Below are positions 48,289-56,581 of a stretch of DNA of 64,000 nt, one piece after another (position 1 is the first letter of the stretch; every line of letters starts with the position of its first letter). The DNA is from Lewinellaceae bacterium. GTDB taxonomy: Bacteria > Bacteroidota > Bacteroidia > Chitinophagales > Saprospiraceae. Location: contig JACJXZ010000021.1 of assembly GCA_020636375.1 (NCBI GenBank), forward strand, positions 62,001 through 126,000. The letters run 5' to 3'. Both the position numbers and the translations under genes were made by a program. Under the pieces are notes generated by a model. It saw only the letters and a list, made by a program, of their open reading frames with translations. It was not told the origin of the DNA and made no database searches.

Positions 48289-49887
48289 CTATTCTAACAA
48301 CACCCTGGCAGACTGCTGCTGCCGCCCGTCCGAAAGGTTTATAATATAAACCCCGGCAACGAGGCCCGGGAGGTCCAGCGTTATCTCCTGCGGGCCGGCC
48401 GCCAGGGCCGGATACCGGCGCTCCAGGGCAATCCTTCCGTTAGTGTCCTGTACGGTAACGGTCAGCAGCGATTGTTCTTCCAGGGTGAAAGACAAGTTCA
48501 CGGTTCCGCTTGCCGGGTTGGGATAGGCTGCCAGGGCGGACAGGTTGCCGGCGGACCGGACAGCAGGATACGAAGAAATGCTTTCTGGCACGTAATAGAC
48601 CTCAAAGAGGGTGGTTTGGGCCCAGCTTTGGGTGCCGTCGTTGATAAAAAAGATATTGGGCTGAGTGCTGGCAATGCCGCCGACGAGATAACCGATCAGT
48701 ATGGTATCCGCCGGCAGTTCGTTCAGGGCAATAATGCCGGCTGCATATTGGGGGATATCCGGATGGAGGATAAATTCAGAGCTGGCACCCAGCAGGCTGG
48801 GCAGTTCCCCGATCTTTTGCTCCGCCATAGCGCCGTCGGCAGAACGGGTAACCCTGCCGATGGTTGAAACGAAAGGGACGTCGTCGTCCTGGGTCAATAC
48901 CCCGTTCTCATCCAGGAAATACTGGCTGATGCCGCCAAAAAAGATGCTGTGCATTTTGTTGCCGGCAGCGTCATAGAGGGCGGCAGTGCCGCAGTGGTAG
49001 TGGTTGAGGTATTGCTGAAAATCATTGTTGACGGAATAACCGGAGGGGCGGATGTCCACCGAATTCAGGAAGGGGAGGTCCTGGCTGTATTGAAAGACGC
49101 CGGAGAAGGCGGTGATGCCCGGGGAGCCGTCGGGGAAGATTTGGGGCAGTACATTGTAATCCCTGCGGTGCAGGTTGACCTCGTCGAGGATGGCCTCCTT
49201 GCCTGCCACGCTTAGCGTCACCCCATCATCGGCGATCCTGAATTTGCGGATTTGGTTGGTGTACTCCTGCACAAAGGACGGGCCGTTGTGCGGATTGTAC
49301 CGGCCGGTAAAGCGTTGCCCGCCCACCAGGTAATACGTGTCGCCGATCTTTTCGAGATAACCGCCGGTGACGGCAAAGTAATCGTCGGTGAGCTGCCGGA
49401 AGTAAGGAGCAATATCCCGGCCTTCCTGAATGGCCTCGATTAAAGGCGCTACGGCAATAGCCGTGAGGTGGTTGTAGGTGATATGGTCGCCGGCCGATGG
49501 GCTGTAGCCATAGCCGCCGGTGAGGTAAAGGACTCCTCCGTCCTGGTAGAATTGCATATTGGTAGACTGAAGCTGTTCGCGCAAAGGGGCGGGAAGGGCA
49601 TCCACCGGCGCTGCCCAGCGCTCCCGGGCCGTGGGGTTGATCACCTGGATGGCGGTGTTGTTGCCTGCCGGGTCGAAGGAAGCAAAGGGCTGCCGCCGGT
49701 GCAGGCCGTCGGTGCGGCCGCCGAGGAGCAGGATGTACGGGCCGTCCTGCCCGGAGGCGAAAGACTGAATCCCGGTAAAACCGTTAATGGCGAAAGGCTG
49801 GAGGTGCAGGCCAAATTCCTGCTGGGCGGAGAGGCTGCCGATCCAGGCCAGGCCGGCAAAGAGCAGCGTTATTGCGAGATTTTTCAT
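48289..49887 (-). CDS. Secreted Kelch-like protein with T9SS sorting domain
   Basis: Intact 532-residue frame. Signal peptide MKNLAITLLFAGLAWIGSLS, then beta-propeller-like repeats with glycine pairs (PYILLLGGRTDGLH, VLYLTGGYGYSPSAGDHITY, YYLVGGQRFTGRYNP, SIFFGGISQYFLDENG). The end is a type IX sorting domain: LSALAAYPNPASGTVNLSFT ... GVYIINLSDGRQQQ. Predicted to be surface-exposed. Function unknown. Confidence 0.82.
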   Translation of the reverse strand: MKNLAITLLFAGLAWIGSLSAQQEFGLHLQPFAINGFTGIQSFASGQDGPYILLLGGRTDGLHRRQPFASFDPAGNNTAIQVINPTARERWAAPVDALPAPLREQLQSTNMQFYQDGGVLYLTGGYGYSPSAGDHITYNHLTAIAVAPLIEAIQEGRDIAPYFRQLTDDYFAVTGGYLEKIGDTYYLVGGQRFTGRYNPHNGPSFVQEYTNQIRKFRIADDGVTLSVAGKEAILDEVNLHRRDYNVLPQIFPDGSPGITAFSGVFQYSQDLPFLNSVDIRPSGYSVNNDFQQYLNHYHCGTAALYDAAGNKMHSIFFGGISQYFLDENGVLTQDDDVPFVSTIGRVTRSADGAMAEQKIGELPSLLGASSEFILHPDIPQYAAGIIALNELPADTILIGYLVGGIASTQPNIFFINDGTQSWAQTTLFEVYYVPESISSYPAVRSAGNLSALAAYPNPASGTVNLSFTLEEQSLLTVTVQDTNGRIALERRYPALAAGPQEITLDLPGLVAGVYIINLSDGRQQQSARVLLE

Positions 49888-50198
49888 GCCGATGGTTTTT
49901 GTTCTGTCGGCAAGTTTACAGGTTTTGGTGCCGGCTTTTGGTGATCCTCAGCACAGTCTGCCCGGCTGTCGCCGCCGGCAACATAGCAGGAGGGGGAAGG
50001 CAGCGGCGGTAAGGTGAGCCAGGACAGGCTTGGCGCGAGGTTGTTTTTTTAAAAATAGCTTTTACTCAGTTATAATTTTCTCACAAATAAAGCAAAATCA
50101 AAAAACAAACCCAAGCAAAAACCTGGCGCCAAGCGTACGATCAGGCCTTCGCCTGCCATACGCCGTCGGCCATAGCCTTTGGCGTAGGGGCAAGCAGG
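49888..50198. other. Intergenic region
   Basis: No gene is seen. The right end (about 50125-50200) has a GC-rich palindromic stretch (gccttcgcctgcc...gccgtcggccatagcc), similar in style to other short palindromes of this genome. Confidence 0.4.
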
Positions 50199-51218
50199 CT
50201 ACTGCCTGCGGTGCCAGGATGATCGCGGCACGAGGCCCAGCACTTCTTCAGCGAAGCGACAGGTAGCTTCCTGGACCGCCGGAATATCCTTTGAGAAAAG
50301 CCCGGAAGGGATAATGTGGGTTTGGGCACCCGGAAAGGCCTGCATTCGTTTTAGGTGGGGTGGGGTAGAGGCCTGCTCAAAAAAGTGTTTCATAGCCTCA
50401 ACAGACACTACATCGTCTTGTTCTTCCTCGCTTTTATAATAATAACCAAGGAAGAGCGGCTGGCGGATTTTCCGGAAGTATTCCGGCTGCATAGTCTCTT
50501 CCATCAGCGTTTTGAGCGCCACCAGCCCTTCGGTGCGGTAGGTGACGGTCCAGTATTTCTCGGCCTCCCAACCGATGAAGCTGGGAACTGTCCGGTATTC
50601 GCCGACGATCATCCGGGCGGCCTGTAGCCCCCAGGGGTAGGTGAGGAGTTCCGCCGCCGGGTCGGCCAGGGCGATATTCGGAGAGTACAGGATTAGCGCG
50701 TCCACCAGCTCCGGCCTTTCCGCCGCCAGGTAGATGGATAGGGTACAGCCGGTCGAGCAGGACATGAGGATCACTTTTTCTCCCAGCAGGCGGCCGATGG
50801 CCAGCGCTTCTTTGGCGGCGTCGATCCAGTCTTTGGGGCTGACGGCGCGGAAAGACTCCGGGTCGTCTATCCCATGCTGCGGCAGGCGCGGCAGATAGAG
50901 ATTGCAATGGTAGCGGCCGGCGAAATCCAGGTGGGCCGGCGCTCCTTCCATCGGGCTGGCGCCAAAACCGTGCAGGTAGACGATGCTGTACGGCGTTTTG
51001 CGGATGGAATCCGCCCAGACGACCCGCGCCTGGTTGTCCGGCTTGAGCCCCGGCACGGCTGCCTCCCGTGCGCCGATAATGGAATCCAGCTCCGCGAGCG
51101 GCCAGGTGACCGACGGCAATTTCCCGTCGAAAGCAGGATAATGGGGCCGGGGGCCCAGGAAAAAAAGGAGGCCAAGTGCCACCGGCAGGGACAGCAGTAC
51201 GTGTTTCATCTTTTTCAT
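50199..51218 (-). CDS. Alpha/beta-hydrolase, membrane-anchored or exported
   Basis: Start MKKMKHVLLSLPVALGLLFF is a signal or anchor. The hydrolase core shows YSIVYLHGFGASPMEGAPAH (oxyanion HG), LYLPRLPQHGIDD, a nucleophile elbow LMSCSTGCTLSIYLAAE (S-C-S-T-G), LILYSPNIALADPAAELL and a late His (QTHIIPSG). 339 residues, intact. A serine hydrolase of unknown substrate. It ends in a low-complexity SSWHRRQ tail, so the native stop may have been altered by the palindrome downstream. Confidence 0.8.
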   Translation of the reverse strand: MKKMKHVLLSLPVALGLLFFLGPRPHYPAFDGKLPSVTWPLAELDSIIGAREAAVPGLKPDNQARVVWADSIRKTPYSIVYLHGFGASPMEGAPAHLDFAGRYHCNLYLPRLPQHGIDDPESFRAVSPKDWIDAAKEALAIGRLLGEKVILMSCSTGCTLSIYLAAERPELVDALILYSPNIALADPAAELLTYPWGLQAARMIVGEYRTVPSFIGWEAEKYWTVTYRTEGLVALKTLMEETMQPEYFRKIRQPLFLGYYYKSEEEQDDVVSVEAMKHFFEQASTPPHLKRMQAFPGAQTHIIPSGLFSKDIPAVQEATCRFAEEVLGLVPRSSWHRRQ

Positions 51219-51471
51219 AGGACCGCTAAAATACGATAAAAAATTGCGCGGTTTTCAGGATTGAACCTGTATCGACGGAACTTTCCTTCCGGGCAACAGG
51301 TTGAGCTTCATAATTCCGGAGGGGCCCCACCCGCCCGGTGCCGGGCAGGCCCGTAAAAAAGGCCCAAAAAATAATCCTGGCGCCTTGCATAATCCCCCCT
51401 GGGTTTTTACCTTTGCATTCGCTTCGAAAAGCGCTGCACAGCGCTGGCCGAAACAATTCAGGAACATACCC
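51219..51471. other. Intergenic region before the tRNA cluster
   Basis: No gene is seen; open frames here read across the tRNAs and have no family features. It should hold the tRNA promoter. Confidence 0.4.
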
Positions 51472-51560
51472 GGTGACGTGGGTGAGTGGCTGAAACCACC
51501 GGTTTGCTAAACCGGCATACTCTGAAAGGGGTATCGCGGGTTCGAATCCCGCCGTCACCG
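51472..51560 (+). tRNA. tRNA-Ser (GCT)
   Basis: The acceptor arms ggtgacg/cgtcacc pair fully. The anticodon loop tttgctaaa gives GCT. A long variable arm (catactctgaaaggggtatc) and the T-loop gttcgaatc identify a class II serine tRNA. No encoded CCA. Confidence 0.96.
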
Positions 51561-51564
51561 CTGC

Positions 51565-51592
51565 CACAGAAGAGCCTACCGGCTCTTCTGTG
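51565..51592. other. Perfect hairpin between the two tRNAs
   Basis: cacagaagagcc and ggctcttctgtg form a 12-bp stem with a tacc loop. It sits 5 bp after tRNA-Ser and 5 bp before tRNA-Pro and is probably a processing or termination signal; no long T-run follows. Confidence 0.75.
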
Positions 51593-51596
51593 CTTT

Positions 51597-51671
51597 CGGG
51601 GCATAGCGCAGCCCGGTTAGCGCGCCTGCTTTGGGAGCAGGAGGCCGCAGGTTCGAATCCTGCTGCCCCGA
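51597..51671 (+). tRNA. tRNA-Pro (TGG)
   Basis: The acceptor arms cggggca/tgccccg pair fully with discriminator A. The anticodon stem cctgc/gcagg encloses tttggga, giving TGG. The T-loop is gttcgaatc. Confidence 0.96.
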
Positions 51672-51838
51672 CTTGATAATCAAGGAGTTGTGAAAAAATT
51701 GGAAAGGGCCGTTTCAAAATTTTAGGTGTAATTTCAGGTGTAAGCCTGGCTTTTTGACACGGTTGCCGCCTGATTAAAGGAAGAATAGCCCGATCCGTTT
51801 TTCTTGCAACCAGATATTTTTTATTCAGAGATTCACCC
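51672..51838. other. Intergenic region after the tRNA cluster
   Basis: No gene is seen. The sequence has no clear terminator; the poly-T stretch near 51798-51824 is the only candidate. Confidence 0.35.
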
Positions 51839-51978
51839 GGCGACGTGGGTGAGTGCCCGCCTTCGCGTAAAGCTTGCGCCTCCGCTAAAGCTTCAGCGAC
51901 ACGCGGACGGCGGGTGAAAGCTGAAACTACTACCGCTCAGGTGAGCGGGACTAAACCGGCATGCTCTAAAAGGGGAAT
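51839..51978 (+). pseudogene. Disrupted tRNA-Ser copy (tRNA pseudogene)
   Basis: ggcgacgtgggtgagtg repeats the first 17 nt of the tRNA-Ser with one change, preceded by the same ccc. Then about 60 bp bounded by cccgcc...ggcggg interrupt the D-arm, and gctgaaac...actaaaccggcatgctct resumes the tRNA (D-arm end, anticodon stem 3' side, variable arm). The T-arm and acceptor 3' half are missing. This resembles a duplicated tRNA end left by an integrative element, then hit by a palindromic repeat. Confidence 0.75.
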
Positions 51979-52025
51979 AAGCCCATAAAATCTTCTGTAT
52001 TGCCGAAGAACTGATAGGCCGGAAT

Positions 52026-53420
52026 ATGCGGAGGGCCGGCATCCAGCTGATGAAAGAAGCGCTAAGCTTAGCAGAATCCTTTGGCGCCTACAGCATAGCC
52101 AGTTTTGCGTCAAGGGCATTGGTTTCCCATTATGGCGCCATGGAGGCCAACAAGGCTCAGTTCAGGAAATACAAAGAAAAATACCATTTATACTCAGAGC
52201 GGAATACGGCTGAAGACAAACTTCGGTTAGCCTATGCAGAAGTCGCCAGTTGTTTTAAGAACCGTTGGGCAGGAGGGAAAGAAATAAGGGAAACTGCACA
52301 AAAATACTTAGGCGAGGTAAACCTAAAGGTTACGCTGGATGACGTAAAATTATCTCAGTTATACTATAAAATAAAAGTCCTTACCACCAGGCATCATCCG
52401 ATTGGAATCAGGTTGTCGAATCCTGCGGTAGGCAACCGCCCACCTGAAGAAGCTGCCCGGCAACAAGCCTTACGCTGTATTTTTACCTTTGAAATCGGCG
52501 CTGTTTCCGCCTATTTGCAATTGCTCCGGTATGAGGATGCCGATGAAGCTATTTCCAGCTCTATGGCAAAGGTCCCGAAAGGACACCTCAACTGGTTGTT
52601 GCTCATGCTGTACCTGTTCATTTCTAAACTGAACCAATTGCAGTTTGAAGAAGCCCGAAAAGTTTATGCCAGCATAACCCCTTATTTGGACAAAACGCAG
52701 CCTGCCGTGGCTGAAAACTGGCGCATCGCCTGGGCCTACTACGCCTTTCTTGCTGGCGACTGCTTCTATTTGGGCGATGATTACGGGAAGTACGATTTTA
52801 TCCGGCGGGTAGCCGATGAGTTTGAGGCGGTGTACATCCTGCCTGGCAACCATGAGTATTACGGCGGGTACGATGCGGCTACCGCTATGGGCGTTACTTT
52901 TGAGGCCATCAGGAGCAATATTTTTCTCGTCAACAATACCTCCGTCGAGCTGCAGGGCACCCGGCTGATCTTTTCGACCATGTGGTCGCTGATTCATGAA
53001 AACATACCGCAAATCCTGCACGGGGTGACGGATTTCCACAGGATAAAATACCAGGGCGGGCCTCTTACCGTCAACCACTTCAATGCCCTTCACGAAGCCG
53101 CCTTCCGGTTCCTGGAAGAGGAAACAGCGAAGGAAGGGGCGAAGCTGGTTTTCACCCACCACCTGCCCAGCAACGAGTGCAACATCGAGCAGTTCAAAGG
53201 CAGCGCGCTCAACCCGGCCTTCTGCGTGGAGAAAACCTGGTTTGTCGCCGCCTCGGATGTTGCCGCCTGGGTTTACGGGCACAGCCACCGCAACATCCCG
53301 GAATTTGAGATCAACGGGACCAGGATGTTGACGAACCAGTTAGGGTATGTGGGGTGGGGAGAGCATAGGACGTTTGAGCGGGATAAGGTGGTTGAAACCG
53401 GAGGAGAGTCAGAGGGGTGA
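52026..53420 (+). CDS. Chimeric ORF: truncated TPR-like protein fused to a metallophosphoesterase lacking its N-terminus
   Basis: One intact 464-residue frame joins two unrelated halves. Residues 1 to about 243 are all-helical, TPR-like (RRAGIQLMKEALSLAESFGA, LFISKLNQLQFEEARKVYAS), and their true N-terminus is missing because the frame runs back into the broken tRNA. From about residue 244 the sequence is a calcineurin-like phosphoesterase: LAGDCFYLGDDYGKYDFI, ILPGNHEYYGGYD, LVFTHHLPSNECN and VYGHSHRNIPEFEINGTRML. The first metal motif (DxH) expected before LAGD is absent, so activity is unlikely. The joint is near nt 52755. Real fusion by deletion or assembly chimera are both possible. Confidence 0.75.
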   Translation: MRRAGIQLMKEALSLAESFGAYSIASFASRALVSHYGAMEANKAQFRKYKEKYHLYSERNTAEDKLRLAYAEVASCFKNRWAGGKEIRETAQKYLGEVNLKVTLDDVKLSQLYYKIKVLTTRHHPIGIRLSNPAVGNRPPEEAARQQALRCIFTFEIGAVSAYLQLLRYEDADEAISSSMAKVPKGHLNWLLLMLYLFISKLNQLQFEEARKVYASITPYLDKTQPAVAENWRIAWAYYAFLAGDCFYLGDDYGKYDFIRRVADEFEAVYILPGNHEYYGGYDAATAMGVTFEAIRSNIFLVNNTSVELQGTRLIFSTMWSLIHENIPQILHGVTDFHRIKYQGGPLTVNHFNALHEAAFRFLEEETAKEGAKLVFTHHLPSNECNIEQFKGSALNPAFCVEKTWFVAASDVAAWVYGHSHRNIPEFEINGTRMLTNQLGYVGWGEHRTFERDKVVETGGESEG

Positions 53421-53424
53421 TTGG

Positions 53425-53475
53425 GCTGCTGTTGGCTGTTCGCTGTTCGCTGTTGGCTGTTGGCGGGGTGTCCAC
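53425..53475. repeat. 7-bp tandem repeats (gctgttc/gctgttg)
   Basis: Six or more heptamers of gctgttg or gctgttc follow the phosphoesterase stop directly. The same unit recurs at about 62577-62611. Confidence 0.8.
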
Positions 53476-53509
53476 GCCTGGAAATAGTTATCAAAAAGGA
53501 GTTGAAAAT

Positions 53510-53986
53510 ATGGGCAAACAAAGCGCCGGCATATTGCTCTTCAGAAAAAGAAACGAGGTGCCCGAGTTTCTGCTGGTTCACCCGGGCGGGCCTTATTGGG
53601 CGAAGAAAGACAGGGGCGCCTGGTCTATCCCCAAGGGGGAATTTACGGAGGGAGAAGTTCCAATCGAGGTGGCGAAGAGAGAATTCCAGGAAGAAACCGG
53701 GACTGCCGTCCAGGGTAATTTTATAAAGCTCACGCCTCAAAAGCTCAAAAGCAGAAAGATGATCCATGCCTGGGCGGTTGAAGGGGATTTTGAACCCCAA
53801 AGCCTGAAAAGCAATGATTTTGAGATGGAATGGCCGCCGAAATCAGGGCGGAAACAACGGTTCCCGGAGGTGGACAGGGCGGGATGGTTTCCGCCCTTGG
53901 AAGCTTTACAAAAAATCAATGCCGGGCAGATAGGCTTTATCGAGGAGTTGGTTGAAATAATGGGCTGGGCCGCTCCTCGGCCGTAA
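53510..53986 (+). CDS. NUDIX hydrolase
   Basis: Hydrolyses nucleoside diphosphates linked to other groups. Start MGKQSAGILLFRKRNEVPEF. A complete Nudix box GX5EX7REUXEEXG is visible: GEFTEGEVPIEVAKREFQEE followed by TGT, with PGGPYWAKKDRGAWSIPKG just before it. The end includes DRAGWFPPLEALQKINAGQI. 158 residues, intact, of the small (p)NTP/diadenosine-type group. Substrate unknown. Confidence 0.9.
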   Translation: MGKQSAGILLFRKRNEVPEFLLVHPGGPYWAKKDRGAWSIPKGEFTEGEVPIEVAKREFQEETGTAVQGNFIKLTPQKLKSRKMIHAWAVEGDFEPQSLKSNDFEMEWPPKSGRKQRFPEVDRAGWFPPLEALQKINAGQIGFIEELVEIMGWAAPRP

Positions 53987-54140
53987 ATTAAACCGCAGTG
54001 AGCGCAGGGGGCCGCAGCTTCGCTGCCCAAGCAGCATACTATTATGCACAGAGCTCCTGGAAACGCCTTAGGTGTTTTTCCTCTGCGGCCTTAGCGGCTA
54101 ATTTTCTAAAGTGGATTAAGCAACATTAAAAAGCTCAAAA
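53987..54140. other. Intergenic spacer
   Basis: No gene is seen. A weak palindrome (gccgcagcttcgctgcccaagcagc) lies at 54010-54035. The P-loop kinase start follows an aagctcaaa leader. Confidence 0.3.
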
Positions 54141-54587
54141 ATGGAAGGGGTCCTATTCATAGGCATACAGGCTAGCGGAAAATCCACATTCTACAAGGAG
54201 CGGTTCTTCAACTCCCATATGAGGATCAGCCTGGATCTGTTGAACACTCGGAACAAGGAAAACCAACTGTTGGAGAAGTGCCTGGAATTGCAGCAGCGGG
54301 TGGTGATTGACAACACCAACCCCACCGTTGGGGACAGGAGAAAGTACATCGAAAAATTCCGGCAATACAAATACAAAATAGTGGGCTATTATTTTCAATC
54401 GAAGATAGAAGACGCTGTAGGGCGCAACCAGAACAGGACGGCGAAGCAGAAGATACCGGAGAAGGGCATACGTTCGACTTACAGCAAACTGGAACTTCCC
54501 AGCCGGGAAGAAGGTTTTGACGAATTGTACTATGTCGAGATCAAAAATGGACAATTTATCATAAACGAATGGCAGGATGAAATTTGA
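54141..54587 (+). CDS. P-loop kinase, polynucleotide-kinase-like
   Basis: A compact 148-residue AAA/zeta-toxin-like kinase: P-loop LFIGIQASGKSTFYKERFFN at residues 5-24, then RISLDLLNTRNKENQLLEKC, RVVIDNTNPTVGDRRKYIEK (Walker-B-like DN), YKIVGYYFQSKIEDAVGRNQ, and an Arg-rich lid (RNQNRTAKQKIPEKGIRSTY). This layout matches T4 Pnkp-type kinases that phosphorylate 5'-OH ends. The gene overlaps the following thg1-like gene by 11 bp, so they are translationally coupled; a shared role in repair of tRNA 5' ends is a reasonable inference. Confidence 0.85.
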   Translation: MEGVLFIGIQASGKSTFYKERFFNSHMRISLDLLNTRNKENQLLEKCLELQQRVVIDNTNPTVGDRRKYIEKFRQYKYKIVGYYFQSKIEDAVGRNQNRTAKQKIPEKGIRSTYSKLELPSREEGFDELYYVEIKNGQFIINEWQDEI

Positions 54588-55344
54588 CGAACTGGACAAG
54601 CGGATGCGGGTTTACGAAACCGCACACGACCACTGCGTGCTGCCCGGCATATATATGGCGGCCAGGATAGACGGCCGGAACTTCACCCGGCTGACGAAGG
54701 ACGTGCGCCAATTCGAAGCTCCGTTCGACACGAGGTTTCGGGATTATATGGTGGAAACCGCCCGGCACCTGATGGACTGCGGCTTCAAGGTAATTTACGG
54801 CTACACCGAAAGCGATGAGATATCCCTGCTGTTTTCGTTAACCGAGCAGGCCTTCGGGCGGAAAACCCGGAAATACAATTCCATCCTGGCGGGAGAAGCC
54901 AGCGCTAAATTTTCCACCCTGCTCGGCAGCATGGCCGTTTTCGATTGCCGGATCTCTCAGCTGCCCACGAAGAAAGATGTCGTCGATTATTTCCGGTGGC
55001 GGAATGAAGACGCCTTTCGGAATGCCCTGAACGCGCACTGCTACTGGGCGCTCAGGAAGGATGGCGCCACCGCCAAAAAAGCGACGAAAGCATTGGAAGG
55101 GATATCTATCCCGGACAAGAACGAGCTGCTTTTCCGGCAAGGCATCAATTTCAACGATTTGCCCAACTGGCAAAAAAGAGGTGTCGGGCTGTATTGGGCG
55201 AGCTATGAGAAGGAGGGAATAAACCCTCAAAATGGGGAAAAGACGAAGGCAGTAAGAAGAAAGATCATGGTTGACCTGGAGCTGCCGATGAAGGAGGAGT
55301 ATAGTGTTTTTATTGAGGGGATAGTGAAAGGAGAACTGGTGTAA
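54577..55344 (+). CDS. Thg1-like protein (3'-5' RNA polymerase, tRNA-His guanylyltransferase family)
   Basis: Thg1-like proteins add nucleotides to 5' ends of tRNA in the 3'-5' direction, repairing truncated tRNAs in bacteria. Visible: MKFDELDKRMRVYETAHDHC, ARIDGRNFTRLTKDVRQFEA (metal Asp), KVIYGYTESDEISLLFSLTE (Asp-Glu of the palm), TRKYNSILAGEASAKFSTLL, FDCRISQLPTKKDVVDYFRW, RNALNAHCYWALRKDGATAK, FNDLPNWQKRGVGLYWASYE. 255 residues, normal size and intact. The motif LPNWQKRGVG fits bacterial Thg1-like proteins. A tRNA-like T-arm sequence follows immediately. Confidence 0.92.
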   Translation: MKFDELDKRMRVYETAHDHCVLPGIYMAARIDGRNFTRLTKDVRQFEAPFDTRFRDYMVETARHLMDCGFKVIYGYTESDEISLLFSLTEQAFGRKTRKYNSILAGEASAKFSTLLGSMAVFDCRISQLPTKKDVVDYFRWRNEDAFRNALNAHCYWALRKDGATAKKATKALEGISIPDKNELLFRQGINFNDLPNWQKRGVGLYWASYEKEGINPQNGEKTKAVRRKIMVDLELPMKEEYSVFIEGIVKGELV

Positions 55345-55372
55345 GGGTTCGATCCCCTTGGCTTCAGCAAGA
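55345..55372 (+). pseudogene. tRNA-like 3'-end fragment (T-arm)
   Basis: Directly after the thg1-like stop, aaggg-ttcgatc-ccctt forms a canonical T-arm with GTTCGATCC, followed by ggcttcag as a possible acceptor 3' strand. No 5' half is near. It may be an attachment-site remnant from integration into a tRNA, or chance. Confidence 0.45.
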
Positions 55373-55411
55373 TTAAAAACAGCTGGAATTACTTGAAAAA
55401 ATGGCACTTGG

Positions 55412-55557
55412 CGACCCGTCTAAGGTTGGACAGAATCGGCCGGGGTTGTGTACAGCCTGCCCCGAACTCGATTCGGGGGTGTACGGGCCCGGCAGGGGCT
55501 TGGGGTTGTGTACGGTGTACGAAGCTCCGCCGGCTGTCCAACGTTAGAATGGTAGCC
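55412..55557. repeat. Inverted-repeat element, family A (copy 3)
   Basis: The ends gcgacccgtctaaggttgga... and ...tccaacgttagaatggtagc are inverted copies matching the 21.5-kb element. The interior has GC-rich direct repeats of ggggttgtgta. Noncoding. Confidence 0.8.
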
Positions 55558-55632
55558 TGGCACTTTATTATACCAGCGGCTGTGTCAATTTCAGGGACGT
55601 TGGAGCATTTGTCAACCTCATCTTCTGAAACC

Positions 55633-56219
55633 TCAAGTTGGAAAGACTTCAGAAAGGCTGATGGAAAAGCCGGTGAAGATGCCAACAGGCAGTTCCTCTC
55701 CCCGGACGAAGGGGGTGATCCGGAGCAGTTCATATTGCCCCTGTTCATTCAGGCGATAGGCGAGCACAGTGCCCTCATGAGGGTGGACGATCCAGTATTC
55801 CTGTACTCCGGCGTGCTGATAAATATCATATTTATCGGTCGGTCTACCTGGGAAGTACTTTGGGAGAGGATCTCAATGATCCAGTTTGGGGCTCCGTTGC
55901 AGCCACGCTCATCAATTTTTGCCGGGTCGCAGATGATGCTGAGGTCAGGTTGGACTACGGTGTCGATCTTTTCATCACTTTGTTTTTCAGGAGGAAGCGG
56001 AAGGCGGACATCAAAGGGAGCGGTAAATACCTCGCATTGTTTGCTGAGCAAAAAGGTGGAAATGATCCGGTGGAGATTGCCGGATATTCTTTGGTGGGCT
56101 GTTCCGGGGGCAGGAGACATCTGCACGACTTTTCCTCTAATGAGCTCTACCATCTCCCGGAACTGCCAGGTCAGGTAATCAGCATAGGTATACCGTTTAT
56201 TAAAGGTCGAGCTGTTCAA
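55633..56219 (-). CDS. Uma2-family (DUF820) putative restriction-endonuclease-fold protein
   Basis: Start MNSSTFNKRYTYADYLTWQF. Family motifs: MVELIRGKVVQMSPAPGTAH, QRISGNLHRIISTFL, VQPDLSIICDPAKIDERGCN, GAPNWIIEILSQSTSQVDRP, and after a one-base frame correction near 55836 QHAGVQEYWIVHP, RGEELPVGIFTGFSISLSEV and a stop. The conserved D-x(n)-E-x-S pattern (PDLSII ... IEILSQS) is the PD-(D/E)XK-like core. About 195 residues. Uma2 proteins are common in accessory regions; the biological role is unknown. Confidence 0.87.
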
Positions 56220-56273
56220 TGTCTGTTATCATCCGCGGGTTTTAAATAAAATTACAAATTTTCCGGAGAAAAG

Positions 56274-56486
56274 TTACCATGATGATGATAGAGGGTCATC
56301 ATCCGGCATGCCGATTTCCCAGCCCTTGATGTGGAACTCGTGGAGGTGGTAATTCCACCATCCCATCGCGATCTGGATTACCTGGTGAAAGCGGCCGAAC
56401 CGGTAATCGTCGGTTACCTGAATACGGCGCCAGATGAGGGGGCGGATTTCCTTTAAGGTTATTTTGAATTGGAGGATGTTTTCCAT
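56274..56486 (-). pseudogene. Truncated plasmid pRiA4b ORF-3-like protein
   Basis: The N-terminal part of the family is clear: MENILQFKITLKEIRPLIWR then RIQVTDDYRFGRFHQVIQIA and MGWWNYHLHEFHI. It stops after 70 residues at PDDDPLSSSW, while family members have about 150-200. The missing half is not found in the next 50 bp before Uma2, so the 3' part is deleted. Confidence 0.75.
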
Positions 56487-56499
56487 GGAGTGAAGGTGG

Positions 56500-56570
56500 T
56501 TTTTTTCGTAACTATTTGGATTGTACTTGTGGCAGTTTTCTCGCCACGAAAACACCAAAACACGAAAGGG
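56500..56570. repeat. Partial family-B repeat
   Basis: gtaactatttgga and ctcgccacgaaaacaccaaa match the left half of family-B elements. The right end is not seen. Confidence 0.6.
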
Positions 56571-56581
56571 AGGGCGCCGCC

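Noticed and set aside
48289..49887. Possible overlap of forward open frames over the Kelch-like gene
   Set aside because: They lack signals and family motifs, whereas the reverse frame has a signal peptide and a T9SS sorting domain.
51226..51717. A 163-codon reverse frame across the tRNA genes
   Set aside because: It runs through both tRNAs and their hairpin; peptide text such as GAAGFEPAASCSQSRRA is a common tRNA-antisense artefact.
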